Notes under the pieces: model-generated
The model's database searches: none
Told to the model about the DNA's origin: nothing
The model's input: the letters and a program-made list of their open reading frames with translations, nothing else
Shown here: positions 10,001-20,304 of the stretch, piece by piece
Position numbering within the stretch: position 1 is the stretch's first letter
How the letters are laid out: each line of letters starts with the position of its first letter
From: Botryosphaeria dothidea
Taxonomy: Eukaryota; Ascomycota; Dothideomycetes; Botryosphaeriales; Botryosphaeriaceae
Assembly (NCBI GenBank): GCA_011503125.2
Contig: WWBZ02000001.1
Location: 4,092,001 to 4,156,000 of the forward strand
DNA length: 64,000 nucleotides
Reading direction: 5' to 3'
Translations under genes and position numbers: made by a program

Positions 10001-11760
10001 CCATCTCTGGAGTGCGTGAGTTGCTCGAAAAAGTTGGAAATGTCATAACCCATATGGACCTCGGCTACGCGAACGAGGACTCTCTGACACAATACGATGA
10101 CAACTCGAAGGTCTTGGTTGCATGGAGCAACAACAGCAGCACAAAATTCCGCTTCCTGGGTGGTGTACTTGACCGACTGCGCTATTCGAAGATGCATTTC
10201 GTCATTTTGGGCAGGGCAGGAGCTCTGATGGATATTATCGAGACATTCGTGGGTGGTATGGACATTCAGTATGCGCGCGGAGGCGATCTTGATCACAAGG
10301 CGTTCGAGGTCCGGGATTCACTTTTTGTCACCATTCTCGCCACAGACCTCGAAGCCGTCGACACTCGTATTCCGACAGCACATCTCATCTTCGCCATGGA
10401 CTCGACAGTGCGATGCAACGAGCCTAAGATCAAAGCGCTCAGGAATCACCTCCGTGGTCCAAAGGATTCTATTCCGGTGATCACGCCGATTGCTACGAAC
10501 TCGTTGGAACATGTCGAGCGCTGCATCTCACCCTCGCTGCAAGGACTGGCCAGGGAAAGGCTCGTTGTTCGTTTTATGACGGAGCTTAGACAGTTGGCTG
10601 GCAGAGTAGATGTGTCTACCAAGGCTGACCATGCGGTGAACCTCATCGTGCCAAGCATCGAGACCGACCTGGACCACCATGAGGCCTGGCCGCTCCCCCG
10701 TGTCAGTAGCATCAAGTCAGATGTCCATTTTGATGAGTCAATGATCCCTTCACTTTCTGTCTCGTCCTCCGTTCCTATGGGCACCATGAATCCCTCGGCA
10801 GGCCAGAAGAGGCATATCGAGATTGAGGAAGACGAGCCGGCGAAAAGAGCGCGGATAACGCCACAGCCTGAGCCGGGCACCATTAACCCGAACGACATCA
10901 CGCGCGTCAGCGATTCTGTTCCGGGAATTTCACAGGCACATGGCGTCTCCTCTAACTCAAGCCTGGATGAACATATCCGAACTTATCGCAAGGATGAGAA
11001 GCTCCGAAAAGGGCTCAAGTACACCAAGGAGCGCCTTAAGGAGTTTGAGGAGGCGCTTGAGACTTGCCAGACCGAGAAAGAAGAACAGAAGGAGCTGATA
11101 TTCCACTTGAAGAAGGAGACCACGGACCTCAAACAAAGCCAGATCAACTACAGCGAACGCATCAGAACTCAAAACGGCACCATCGAGGGCCTTCGTAACG
11201 AACGCAACACGCTCAAGCAACAGCTTGACGAAGCCCGCAACCAACTGGCCACGTCAACCGTTCCGGAAGTCGCCGAGCGGGAGCAGCTCCGTCGCGAACG
11301 TGATGACGCACTGGCGAAGCTGGAGCGGGCGCAGAAGATGCGCGAGACGGAGAACAAGGAGTCAGAGTTCTTCCGGTCGCAGTACCAGGACGCGTCGAAC
11401 CGGGCGTCGGAGCTGTCGGGCGAGGTGACGTCGCTGACGCAGCAGCTGCGTGAGTTCGAGCGGCTAGCCTCTGGCGAGCGCGAGCGCGCGCGCCAGCTCA
11501 CGCTCAATGCGGCGACGGACGCGTACAGGGACGAGGTCGAAATGCTGCGCGCGCAGTTGCGCGACCGCGAGGACACGATCAAGCAGAAGACGGACGAGAT
11601 CAAGGCGATTCGCGGAAGGCAGGGTGTGGGTACAAGAGCGGGAAGTGTGCCGAGGAGCCCGCGGATTACGGGCGGTCCGGGAAGTAGGGGTGGTAGTCCG
11701 GCGCCGAGTGGGCTGGGTGGACATGGGAGGTTAGGCGCGTTGAGGAATATCAATGCGTAG
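7027..11760 (+). CDS. Chromodomain protein with HDA1-complex subunit 2/3 domain
   Basis: Single-exon 1577-residue nuclear protein. Residues about 59-108 form a chromodomain (FYEARAILKE, YLIDWADN, TWEPK), a reader of methylated histone tails. Residues ~110-940 are Gln/Glu/Ser/Pro-rich and poorly conserved, holding four exact-length 24-residue repeats (residues 493-588). Residues ~945-1195 match the helicase-like core of class II HDAC complex subunits 2 and 3 (KVLVAW, FRFLGG, SKMHFVILGRAG). Residues ~1315-1525 are strongly coiled-coil, followed by a Gly/Ser/Arg tail. The combination is that of filamentous-fungal chromodomain partners of Hda1 (for example Neurospora CDP-2 of the HCHC complex), so a role in heterochromatin deacetylation is likely; exact orthology is inference. 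No intron is needed, and the ATG at 7027 has stops upstream in frame. Confidence 0.85.
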   Translation: MAPDRASSSKRKRSNIPDSHESAPRSTPRKRQKKKNARETEEAAEPVQLTQSSNDSEPFYEARAILKETKNKYLIDWADNPETGEKYQPTWEPKRNANKQLVEDWKLRKLAEKQPKRQGQEPASAPRPATAGSSQADGSPAPALPSATTPRRTPRPPKRHHVVQSSSPEPRSQAGQLPVLSSFPDDGERVIPETEPRDNKPPLEAQVVVTQPTDYNPSDYEHFSASQIPWGSSQASIAFPSTTQSIVNSSKVPEGSQAGSESYYISAEQLLHQPRFGNGAVVPDSQSLHADSSYVPSTQTRSGAESQLAQSQPQPVDPAATRTQQDSSASASAQFTNSQHDSSARVPETNPIEDVPSSPAERSFHEEQVPLQRESPLQTASSTSSPPPTESPDKSTQSQNQPRDSNFLQEGGHVDTHPVVADEQAQESEAEPVSRSLSPKTRLEGQDQVAPQSTPNQEESGVEQPTEDREAREETFGVRDVAVQTSQAHRQEEPAQQTTKPRNEESESDQREQEPDEPAQQTTEAQNEEPEFGQRGPEQEESAQQTTRPQNEESESDQREQEQEGPAQQTTALEEEESESAQRDPEQEETATEKDDVRGIYSAEVNAQGTVTEEHLVQQQTGTPPEASGDSRELQRFVTCPEGPELGATEPSNPENTVDSSRQDPAETSTQDFIDPENPAGLQYAQREPAFEPTSSSTTGQVRPEQTNSQQWQPAQHVPEIDLDNPRSRDHTDSTYSKPAEPGGDSKPTQNFKRKDSSQDSVEPSVLSQTDPNVVRRPAQQVESDVLSPKDIVQSIERRTESPIRGYYRKSSRGMPQTPQPDSSISGIDPSTPKSLTEQIREVQSRSKAERERKKAELLASRYDNTAPKSPSLEASTRSPSVIPPHGPQPTMEPQYTLMPSNLSAEARANSENPHTQNEHNLPEIHHPGSDTEMHDDSSPSILLEEPFIGEAEYLIGLSMEGLQGDQYRREINFKKEEITDFTENDRPEESSISGVRELLEKVGNVITHMDLGYANEDSLTQYDDNSKVLVAWSNNSSTKFRFLGGVLDRLRYSKMHFVILGRAGALMDIIETFVGGMDIQYARGGDLDHKAFEVRDSLFVTILATDLEAVDTRIPTAHLIFAMDSTVRCNEPKIKALRNHLRGPKDSIPVITPIATNSLEHVERCISPSLQGLARERLVVRFMTELRQLAGRVDVSTKADHAVNLIVPSIETDLDHHEAWPLPRVSSIKSDVHFDESMIPSLSVSSSVPMGTMNPSAGQKRHIEIEEDEPAKRARITPQPEPGTINPNDITRVSDSVPGISQAHGVSSNSSLDEHIRTYRKDEKLRKGLKYTKERLKEFEEALETCQTEKEEQKELIFHLKKETTDLKQSQINYSERIRTQNGTIEGLRNERNTLKQQLDEARNQLATSTVPEVAEREQLRRERDDALAKLERAQKMRETENKESEFFRSQYQDASNRASELSGEVTSLTQQLREFERLASGERERARQLTLNAATDAYRDEVEMLRAQLRDREDTIKQKTDEIKAIRGRQGVGTRAGSVPRSPRITGGPGSRGGSPAPSGLGGHGRLGALRNINA
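8503..8790 (+). repeat. In-frame minisatellite, four 72-bp units
   Basis: Four consecutive 72-bp units code for 24-residue repeats of the form [EG][PS]AQQTT followed by an acidic ESE..QRE block. Units 1 and 3 are the most alike. Unit length is conserved exactly, so reading frame is kept whatever the copy number. It sits in the disordered linker of the chromodomain protein. Confidence 0.9.
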
Positions 11761-12708
11761 ATTCGGGAAGAGGCGATTCTTTGGTCCTGGCTGCGCCTTG
11801 TTCCATGCTAGGTCTGCTGCCTTCTTTATTGGCGGTTTAACGGACAAGGTTGGGGGTATGGGTGGTAAGAGACATTTGACTGCGAGAGAAAGCGCGGTTC
11901 ATTTCACGGGTAGAGATAGTTGATATTCCTTTCTTTTCTCTCGGACCGTGATTGCTGATATGGCGTTGCATTGGCAAATGGATTGGGGTTATTCTAGCGA
12001 ATTCATTGAACCGTGGGTGCTCGTGTGACTACAATATTGTTGCAAGTGACAAGATAAGAACTGAGATCAAAGCCTCTGCGGTGAGATCCCCTTTATCTAG
12101 CTAGGTGTGAGCAGATCTAACTTGCCGGTATGATTCAAGCGAACTCAATTGGTTCTTCCGAAGTATTCGGAGGCAAGCTCTATAAGAAATTCATATAAAT
12201 TTTCCTATATGTTCCGCTTTGTTGTGATAGCAGCGGTATAGAGATAGCTTGTGGAAAAGATATATTTTTTTGTTCTACCTACCGTGACCACACTGGAAGA
12301 TATACGTGTGGGTCACGTGCTATACTAGTCCTGTCTAGGAAGGCCTAGCAGCCCTTAACTAGTCTGCTCATCTGGCATTACCGGATGACCAAACCACGGC
12401 CAGTACGGCTGTTTTCTCAACACGCTTAACTATTTCCCTTGTACGGCGTGGTTGTTGAGCGGCAATATGTAAGCTCGGCGATACACTCGCGTCCGTCTTG
12501 TAGCGATAAATCCATTGATCAGCTCCACCGTGGCATCCTTCTGACAGTTTGCCATGAATGTTCGTGAAGTCGAGCTTCCGTTTTGATAAAGTTGTGGAGA
12601 ACAACAGTCAAGCTTACCGCAGAGGCTCGGTGGGTCTGCCGGTCCTTTCACTCGTCTTAAATACGCATGATTTGCACCGAGGACTTGAGCTCATAATTAG
12701 ACAATCAA
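11761..12708. other. Intergenic, no gene recognised
   Basis: 948 bp, more A/T-rich than the neighbouring genes, holding the 3' end of the chromodomain gene and the downstream flank of the DUF3176 relic. Only short open frames (under 80 codons) occur. A small inverted pair of GTCAC/GTGAC words lies at about 12285-12320. Confidence 0.5.
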
Positions 12709-14195
12709 TCAATCTTCATCTTCATCATCCTCTTCCTTCAACTGAGCTCTCATTACCTCTGCCGCTTGAGTCATCTGCGTTACATCGTTGACCTTCAGAT
12801 CCTCTTCTTGCCAGCCCCGCAATTTGTGGAAAAGGTATGCCAGATTCGATGATTTCCACAAGACGCACTTGTGCTCGCTGCTCTCCTTCACTTAGGCCAT
12901 GAGGTGGATGATAGAAAGGAAGGAGGCCGCGAAAGGAAAACCATCTAGGCCCAGCGCACTTTAATAAATGTTTATTGCACCAGTGCTTCCCCGACAACTT
13001 TTTTGCTTGCAGAGCGTATGTAATTGGTGAGACCATGAGCTATCCTCTGCATGATTTCCGTGATACTGCCGTTTGAGTATATTGCAGTTGCAATTCCGAC
13101 AGTTCATCGTCCGGTGACGGCAACTGGTCATTTTCCCCGTCAAAATTTCTCCTCGCGGTCGAGAAATTGAGGATTGCCCCGACATAAGCTGCAAAGTACG
13201 TCGATCTTGGATGGATGCCAAAGCCGTAGTTCAAATTGCTGTTGTATGGAGTTTCCGCGAGCTCCAGAGACCAGTACTACCCTTCATAACTGCTTTCAGG
13301 ATCAATCTCTTTACCATTTAGATTTCAGCCCGTGGGATGCTGATGGCTCCGTTTTGAGGTAGGCCGAAGATACTTTGAATCACCGCACTTCCAACTCGAC
13401 CTGAATCGGTTTCCAGGAATGTAAAATGACCAAGCGCATTCTTTGTTGCGACACCTAAATTAGAAAATATCTCCCTCGTAGAATATACAATTACTTGCTA
13501 CACGAAAGGGTCCACCGGTAGTGTAGAAATAGTGAGGACAGCACCCCAACTAGCAGCCCAACCAATAGTTTCTAGAAGAAGCAGCAATCGGAGGGACCCC
13601 CAAGGGCGCCTACTCGCCTCATCATATTTTTCCAACTCGACGATAGGATGTGGCGATTGTCGGAATCATGTCCACTTGGCCTGGCTGATACTTCTGGAGA
13701 CTGGAACCAAAATCGAAGACTTTGCGATCGTCATGAAGATAGAAATGAGTAAGTTCGGTTGAATGGGGAAGGCCCAGTTCCGGAGCGGCGTACCGTTTAT
13801 GCGAACGAAAATGATGAAAATCGCGACGATGCAAGCGCTACTTAGCAGGATGCTGCCGATCTCCCAGAACCACTAGTCGTCGAGAAGATGTGTCCAGGAA
13901 GGCCGATTCGGGCCCCGACAGCGGCGTGGCAATTCTGCTGGCCTCTACGGATCTATGTTTTCGTGACTTGAGACAGAGATGGATGCCGTCTGAGTAGAAA
14001 CATCCTTATCTCGATTGGGGTACTAGCACTGAGAAAAGTCGCATCTTGAGAGCGGTTGCTAGAAGGCTGGTTGTAATCGCCCAGGACACTACCATACTGC
14101 TGTTGATCATAAAAGGACTCTCGAGCAGAGAATCTGCTTAATCTATCGTTCGGATTTGTAGACTCGACGTAATTGTTCTCTGTGCTGAAGACCAT
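12709..14195 (-). pseudogene. Decayed DUF3176 family membrane-protein gene
   Basis: Read on the minus strand, pieces of a DUF3176 (PF11374-type) protein appear in order across three frames. They are an N-terminal low-complexity part from ATG 14195; WFWEIGSILLSS and a membrane helix; SQAKWT; YDEASRRPWGS; PFV then QVIVYS; an extracellular-type segment with GFGIHPRSTYFAAY; QRIAHGLTNYIR; KVRWA; and the C-terminal WKSSNLAYLFHKLRGW ending at 12709. In-frame stops lie at 13945-13947, 13873-13875, 13666-13668, 13498-13500, 13277-13279, 12972-12974 and 12945-12947. Frame changes occur near 14015, 13320, 13080 and 12930. From the family pattern, stops at 13873, 13666 and 12945 replace Trp and that at 13498 replaces Gln; all can arise by C:G to T:A changes. 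The usual Cys-rich CxxxCxW block seems missing. Family function is unknown; this copy cannot make a full protein. Confidence 0.85.
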
Positions 14196-17100
14196 GTTGT
14201 GCTGAGCCTGCCCTGTGAGGCTGAGCGGCAAGGTGTAAGTTCTAAGTATCGTCACTTATTGATCGCGCAGCTGTAGCGAGAACACTTGTACTGGGCTCAT
14301 TCAAGCTAACAGTGAAGGGCTCACGAACGCAGGTAGCAGTCAGATATGAGCATGACGAAGCCTTCATCTTGTATACGACAACACTTATCCTTTGTTTCCT
14401 TTCACTTTCACTGACACGATCGGATTCCCTCGGACCCTTCGGTGCTTGTGACAATGTCAACTTTCACGCGACACACGACGATATGTGACCTTGGATGTGA
14501 ACGTGTAACATAATCTTAGCAGTGGTAAATATTTGTTACACATTCGTCATAAGAAGCTCATACTCCATCATTTAGTTGATGAAGTGTCTCCGGTGTGGCA
14601 AGTTTCCATAGAATCGTGAGCTCGCATGTGGGTAGGAACAGCCTCAGATGGCATGGCCAACGCGCATGTTCAAACCAGCGTAGCATGTAGCTTTGTACCT
14701 GATGCAGTCGGTGACGTTTAAATCACGAAGCCTGAAGGTTGTTATGACTAGGAGGGCACCGGAGCCATCTCCGACCCATCCAGCGTGCTCATGTGAATAT
14801 TCTGGACTACGAAGGTGAAGGAACCATTGAGGAAATCGATAGATCGTGGTGGTGGAAAGGTCTAAGTTCGAAAGCCGCTTCTGTACTATGAAGTTAATGT
14901 TCGTTGTGTAAGCAGGTACATTGGAGTTGGTGGTGAAAGCAGTGAATGAGAAGGGGTAGCTTTTACCCCGAAAACCAATAGGAATGACGCAGGTTATCAA
15001 CAAATCTCCTAATACTCAAAGTGTTCGGACAAAGGAGGCAAGAGATTGTTGGTATGGAGCGGTGCAGGCCGGCCACCTATGATGCCGTCTGTCAGCATCT
15101 CAATCAAGATAGCGGTAAACGACTGCCGGGTGGCGGGAAGACGTCACACAGACGAAAGATGCAAAATCGCAGAGATTATTATTCTGAAGGCATCTTGAGA
15201 TCGCCCCTGCGATCTACGAAAGGACCCCCGTTCGATGCAATCGAGATCGAGTATTAAGTGGAAGCGCACAGGCGCACTATCCTCGTCAAAAATCAGAGAG
15301 GTGAGGGCGCCGGAAGCACGAGCGATCAAGCAATACCACCACGTACGTCAGAACAGTATGGTCACAAAGAGGTCGTTGCTTGTGAGTTTGTGTTGCGTGA
15401 GTTGCATCTGTGGCATGACGGAGGAGGGGAGCGAGGTGTGGGATGATGACCCGGTGTTAAAGCCATCGCATGCGCTATCCGCCATGTGCCTCTCCCTGCA
15501 GGGTGCATCACACCGGCACGGCACCAGAAAGGTGTATCTACCGACGCTTGTATATTCCTGAACCCACCATCACGAACCTAGGTTGTAGAGAAAAATAGGA
15601 GTGAGAGAAGGAGGTGGTACAGTGTCGCATGTGGGCGTTCGTGTGTACGCGGCGGACTTGATGCCGGCCCCGAAGAGGAGGCCGACCGAGACCTGATGCG
15701 GCGCACATTGGTGGGGAAGAGACGTCAGATGTACGTCTTTTGGCAGCAACCCTGCGGAAAGGGTGCTGCTAGAGTTGAGGGGCGCTCGCCAGGCAGAGTG
15801 GAAGAATGTATACGAGACCGAGAGCAATGCAGCCAAGCGGGCGAAGCAACAATGAGCAAGTGTAGTACCCTCACGCCCCTTGATGGATTTTTCCGTTACC
15901 CGGTTCGGTGTGCAGCAATAGGGGGGTGCGCTGTTGCGCAAGCCGTTGCGATGGGGCTACTTTAGCCCGGCCGTTACAGGTGGAGGCGGCGTGTGGGATG
16001 ATGAGGATGGACAGGCAGACGGTATTGAGGTGGTGCGGATATGACGTGCGCGTAAGACGGGGTTGGCGACCTGTTGAGAAGTTGGCGCAGAGAGAGTTTA
16101 GCCCGTTGGTGGAGGCTCACAAAGTGATATCACGGGCTGCGTCAGCGGAGGCGGACAGGTGGCCGCGAGCGGGAAGTGTATTGACAGGGCGGCGGAGGTT
16201 AAGCTCATGCCGCCTGACGTTCGATCGCCAGGCGGTGGTGAGGAGCTCAGAGGGCCGGTCGGGCTTATGACATCAGAGGTGGCGTCGTCGCACCAGCAAC
16301 AGCAGCGCTCCAGAAAGGCGCCAGAGAGAAGTCGGCCCTGGACCACGGGCCCGACGGGGAGGAACAGGTCGCAAACAATAACAGGCGGGTCCGCCGTGTC
16401 GATCATGATGCGCTGCTCTGTGGGGAAAGCGGGTTGACAATAGACAGCTACAATTGAGGGAGCGACAATCACCTAGCCGTGTTGCCAGCTCGTCTAGCGA
16501 GTGGCAAGAGCGATGATGGGGTCTGATTTAGGAGAGGGAAGATTAAGCGTTGAAGTTCGTGCCGACGGTTTAGGCGAGGAATCGACCGAGAGAATGCAAA
16601 ACACGCGGAAAGAAACAGATGCCAACTCTGGGACGCTAGAAATTGCGATCAAATGCAGGAGTATGAAATCTATGGCACGCATGAGGAGATTCCGAGCGGG
16701 GTGAACTGGAGTTATTCTACGCGAAGCTACACGCTGACTGAGAGCGTGGGCGGACGCAAGCAGCAGCAGTGGTCGAGGTGCTGAGGAGGCATGGTCGCGC
16801 AGAGCTGGGTCGCGGAGATGATCTCTGGTGAAGCGTTGAAGATGTGACGCACTGCGGATCATCAGAGCCAGGCCAGGGCAAGGCAGGAGGGCGGAGGGCT
16901 GGACGGAGCCGCGTCGGCGGGTCGCACCCTGGCGCCTTCCTGAAGTCTCGACCTCGGTGCCATCGCAGAAGCAATCACTCGCAGCAAGCGAAGAAGATCA
17001 AACTGCTCGGGGACGGGGACAGGACGGGGACAAGGTCGCCCGGGAGCAGGGCATTCCCCTCGCGGCGGCCAGGAACCATGAAGTCAGCGCCGGGTGTGGG

Positions 17101-18069
17101 CTCTGGATGCTTGGCGCGCGCATCATTTTTCACGCGCTAGCTAACGCAGGGTTCGCCCGCTGCGTCATAGGCTTCACCTCCCGCTCCCAGCTCAACGCCG
17201 CCGCCTGCAGTCCTCACCAACGCTGCCCACCCGCCACGACCTCTGCCGTCTGCTCGCGCCATGCCGGTCTCGGCTTCTTTGCCAGGCAGTCTGACTTCAT
17301 TCCACTCCTCACGCCCGTCCGGAGCGCCCCGTGAGCCCGGCTGCGCCTGCGCTGCCTGCCCTTCCACGTTGCACACGGCCAGTCCGCGTCATGCCAGCTC
17401 TCCTTGCAACAGAGGCACCGTTTTGCCGGCGCGTTGCCGCAACTGGCCATCCGCCGTCTGAGCAGCGGGAACTCGCTTGCACCCTGCCCGCCCGCCTCCG
17501 CGCTTCCGCCAGAGAGCTGTCAGTGGCTTGAGTCCCCTGCGCCTGACAGACACCAAGCAGCGCCTTCACCACGGCGGTTGCACCGTGGCCGCCGCCGAGC
17601 ACAGTGTGCCACGCGGGCGCACGCCCTCAGGCACCCTGGCTGCCCGTAGAAGGCAATCTAGCATCACTTGGGGTCCGAACGAGGCCAGACGAGCAGATCA
17701 GGGTCCACCGCTCACGCAAGAATGCCAGCTCAGCCAGTCGAAACCCAGTGATCCCGGTGCCCGCGCGGGTGCTGCCCTTATCGCCCGTCTCTGGACCCTT
17801 AAAGACTGCGGGCTGATCGACACTATGATATCGCTGGACGCCACAAGCGTGGCCCCGACTCCCCTGCCTACCAGGCCTCCCCCGCCCGGTCCATGTGAGC
17901 AAATGCCCGTGTCTCCTCACTATATATGTCCGAGCCATGCCGCCCAGGTCTACCCAGTCATCACCAGTCTCCTCTCGAGTCTTATATCTACCAGTCGTCT
18001 CAGCCTCGCTGCAAGCTCATTTCCTCAACCAACTCTCCAACTTATCAACACTTCGTTCCTCCTTTGGCC
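14196..18069. other. 3.9-kb gene-poor region upstream of the small serine-rich gene
   Basis: No gene is convincing here. The best open frame is 14644-15003 on the minus strand (about 119 codons, ordinary composition, no recognisable domain); it might be an exon or relic of an unknown gene. From ~16.4 kb onward the DNA becomes G/C-rich, and from ~17.2 kb to the ATG at 18070 the plus strand is strongly C/T-rich, as in long fungal leaders and promoters. Several 100-230 codon frames in 16-18 kb look like composition artefacts. Confidence 0.4.
17921..17928 (+). promoter_or_regulatory. Candidate TATA box
   Basis: TATATATG lies 142 bp before the ATG of the small serine-rich gene, followed by a CT-rich leader. 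An ATG at 17937 would open an overlapping upstream frame ending after 18150; transcription starting past it would avoid this. Position and sequence are suggestive only. Confidence 0.4.
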
Positions 18070-18380
18070 ATGTCTACTGCCCACGCCAGTGTCTACGTTT
18101 GCGACGACTACTCTGCACCCATGTCTGCTCAACACAACTTCGCCCACCAGTATGATTTGGATAACCCTACGCAGTCTATGAGCATCTACGCTCGGTACGC
18201 TTTCGCTTGCTAGTCATCAAAATGTTACTCTTTACTGACTTGCACAGTGTCATGCATGAACACACCAAGCATCAACTCGAGAATGCGACCAACTCTGCCC
18301 GGAGACGGTCGCAGGGTGGTAGCAACGCCAGTCTGTCGTCCGACTCAAGTCGCGGTTCTGTGAGCTCCACCGCATCATAG
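18070..18380 (+). CDS. Small conserved serine-rich fungal protein, 85 residues, two exons
   Basis: Exon 1 is 18070-18194, exon 2 18248-18380, with a 53-bp intron (GTACGC donor, TACTGAC branch, GCACAG acceptor). The product contains NPTQSMSIYAR, then VMHEHTKHQLENA and an Arg/Ser-rich tail (SARRRSQGG ... SSDSSRGS) ending at TAG 18378. No signal peptide, helix bundle or enzyme motif is visible. I recall small proteins of this shape (NPTQSM..YAR.MH.HT followed by SARRRS) in other filamentous ascomycetes, but none with a known function. The splice joins two in-frame segments that each end at a stop without it, which supports a real gene. The long CT-rich upstream region suggests high or regulated expression. 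Confidence 0.72.
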
Positions 18381-20287
18381 ACACGACACCGACTCTCATT
18401 GTCATCAAAGATTGCGATCATGGCCGGGACATGATTCGCCATTCACCAGTTGTATAGCAAGGCGGCATGGGTTACCGCAAGTCATGACTTGATGTCTTTC
18501 CAGCGCGTCGGAGGACGGAATACGGCGTATCTTTTTGGGCGGCAGCATCTGAACGGAGTTTCGATTCATTTTGAGCGTCACATTTACTCTGACGCTGCGT
18601 TTTAGCGCCGCGGATTTTGTATATTGGGTGGCTTCGTCGCAGGTGCGGCGCGTGTCGGGCGGTCGGAAAAGCACCAGAACTCGGCAAATGACGTACGGAA
18701 TCTACTAGGTTTTCACACCCATTTTATTTATTTTACTTTATGCTATATCTGTGTCTCGGGTTCATGTTGTCGTCACGCGTCCCATGATGGGTCTTTTTCC
18801 TTTTGATTCGTTTCATGCAACAGTTCATGCTTGCATTATCTGATACTTTCGCCTTACCCGCACCTTCACTTCGAAGCCGGCCGGCAACAAACTACTATCT
18901 CTAGGTCCTGAGCGATATGCTCCCTCTTCGGCACTTGTTTCTTGCAAAAGAGCGCTTTTGCCCGCACTTGGGTGCCACGGCTGCATCCACAGCATCACAG
19001 TGCAGACAGGCAGAGCGGAGGATCCACCAACGCTCTGGTGGAGCCGCCCGTCCGTGGCTGACCTGACGCATCTCCACCCGCGACTCTGCGGATCCTTGTT
19101 CGATTTGGCAAGCAGGACCCTCCGTGACTTGCCCAGACCCTGGCAGAGTAAGGCGTTGATCTTCCCAACTTCGACCTTAGATTCTTGGCATACATCGTTC
19201 GCCTCACACAAGTGCGTCTGTTCTGGCCACTCAGCGGCGAAGACGTACCGGGCTAGCGCGGCGCTTTGCAGCCCGAAGGCAAGCCAGACAATGGCGTCGT
19301 CTTCTGTTGTGGTTGGGGAGCTTCGCTGCCGCCTTGCTGCCGCCCGAGACGATCCTTCTGCCGACTTGCTGTAAACCGTTACACCCGGACGAGAAAGGGC
19401 GGTACTCGCCGAGGTGTGTTCTTTGCACACTCTCTCGCCCAATTCCGCCCGGCCCTGGTGAAGGGTGGATCGTCCCTGCTCGGGCTCGTCGGGAATTGAG
19501 AACCCAGCAGACCCTTGCGCGGTTCATTGATCTGCCCAGGTACGTCCCACACGAGCGCCGTAGATACTCCTCTGGGGGTCGAGAAGGGAAGAAGCCTGTC
19601 AGGCTTTGTTGACAACTCATCAGAAGCTAGACTACACTGCACACTACAGAGCGACAAATCAGGACTATCATGAAATACGTCGTCGTCACCATAACAATCC
19701 GTCGGCGTGCCCTTGCGCCGTTGACGGCTTCAATCGAGCGACACTCGTCAATGATGGCTAAACCAACGCCACTCGGAGACGGGTCAGCGAGCTGTTTTTC
19801 CGAGACGGATGCCGTCACACATGGTCTGTGATGCACTGTCGCCTGCTCACGAGACGCTCACCAGAGAGCGTCAGAAATGCCGGCGCGCGTGGCGTCGGAC
19901 AAGAAAAAAAAATTGCACCACTGAAAAAAAAAATCGTGTGTGCCGTTCCTGCGCAAGGCGCCAGAAAAAGGAGGAGAACAGAATCAGGGTCCAGGCAAGG
20001 GCTAGGCACCACATATTCTTTCGGTGTAGGTTGAAAGGGCCAACCCTAAACGGGATCCAGTAAGCGTCAGCGAGCAAGTGGAGACGGTCTATCGTCTCGC
20101 TAATCGTGTTTCGTCCATGTCGCTCCTCGCGGTCAAGCCGCTGCCGTCAACACTTGGTCCCCACGGGGGTCCCACCTGCCGGTACTTCCGCCTTTGCTCT
20201 GCTCGTGAAGCAGAGAATTTTCCAATTTTCGTGAGGCGGGAAAGCGGTCAGCTGTGATGGGGAAATACTTTCCTGCTCGCGGATGTA

Positions 20288-20304
20288 CGCGCGCGCGCGC
20301 GCGC
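20288..20304. repeat. (CG)n dinucleotide run
   Basis: Seventeen bases of alternating C and G, a potential Z-DNA-forming tract, in non-coding sequence. Confidence 0.9.

Noticed and set aside
12961..13234. Two overlapping minus-strand frames as separate small genes
   Set aside because: Both are fragments of the same DUF3176 relic in shifted frames.
18825..19442. 205-codon minus-strand open frame
   Set aside because: No recognisable domain, no splice partner and composition that drifts with local G/C content. It is the longest frame of its region but unsupported.
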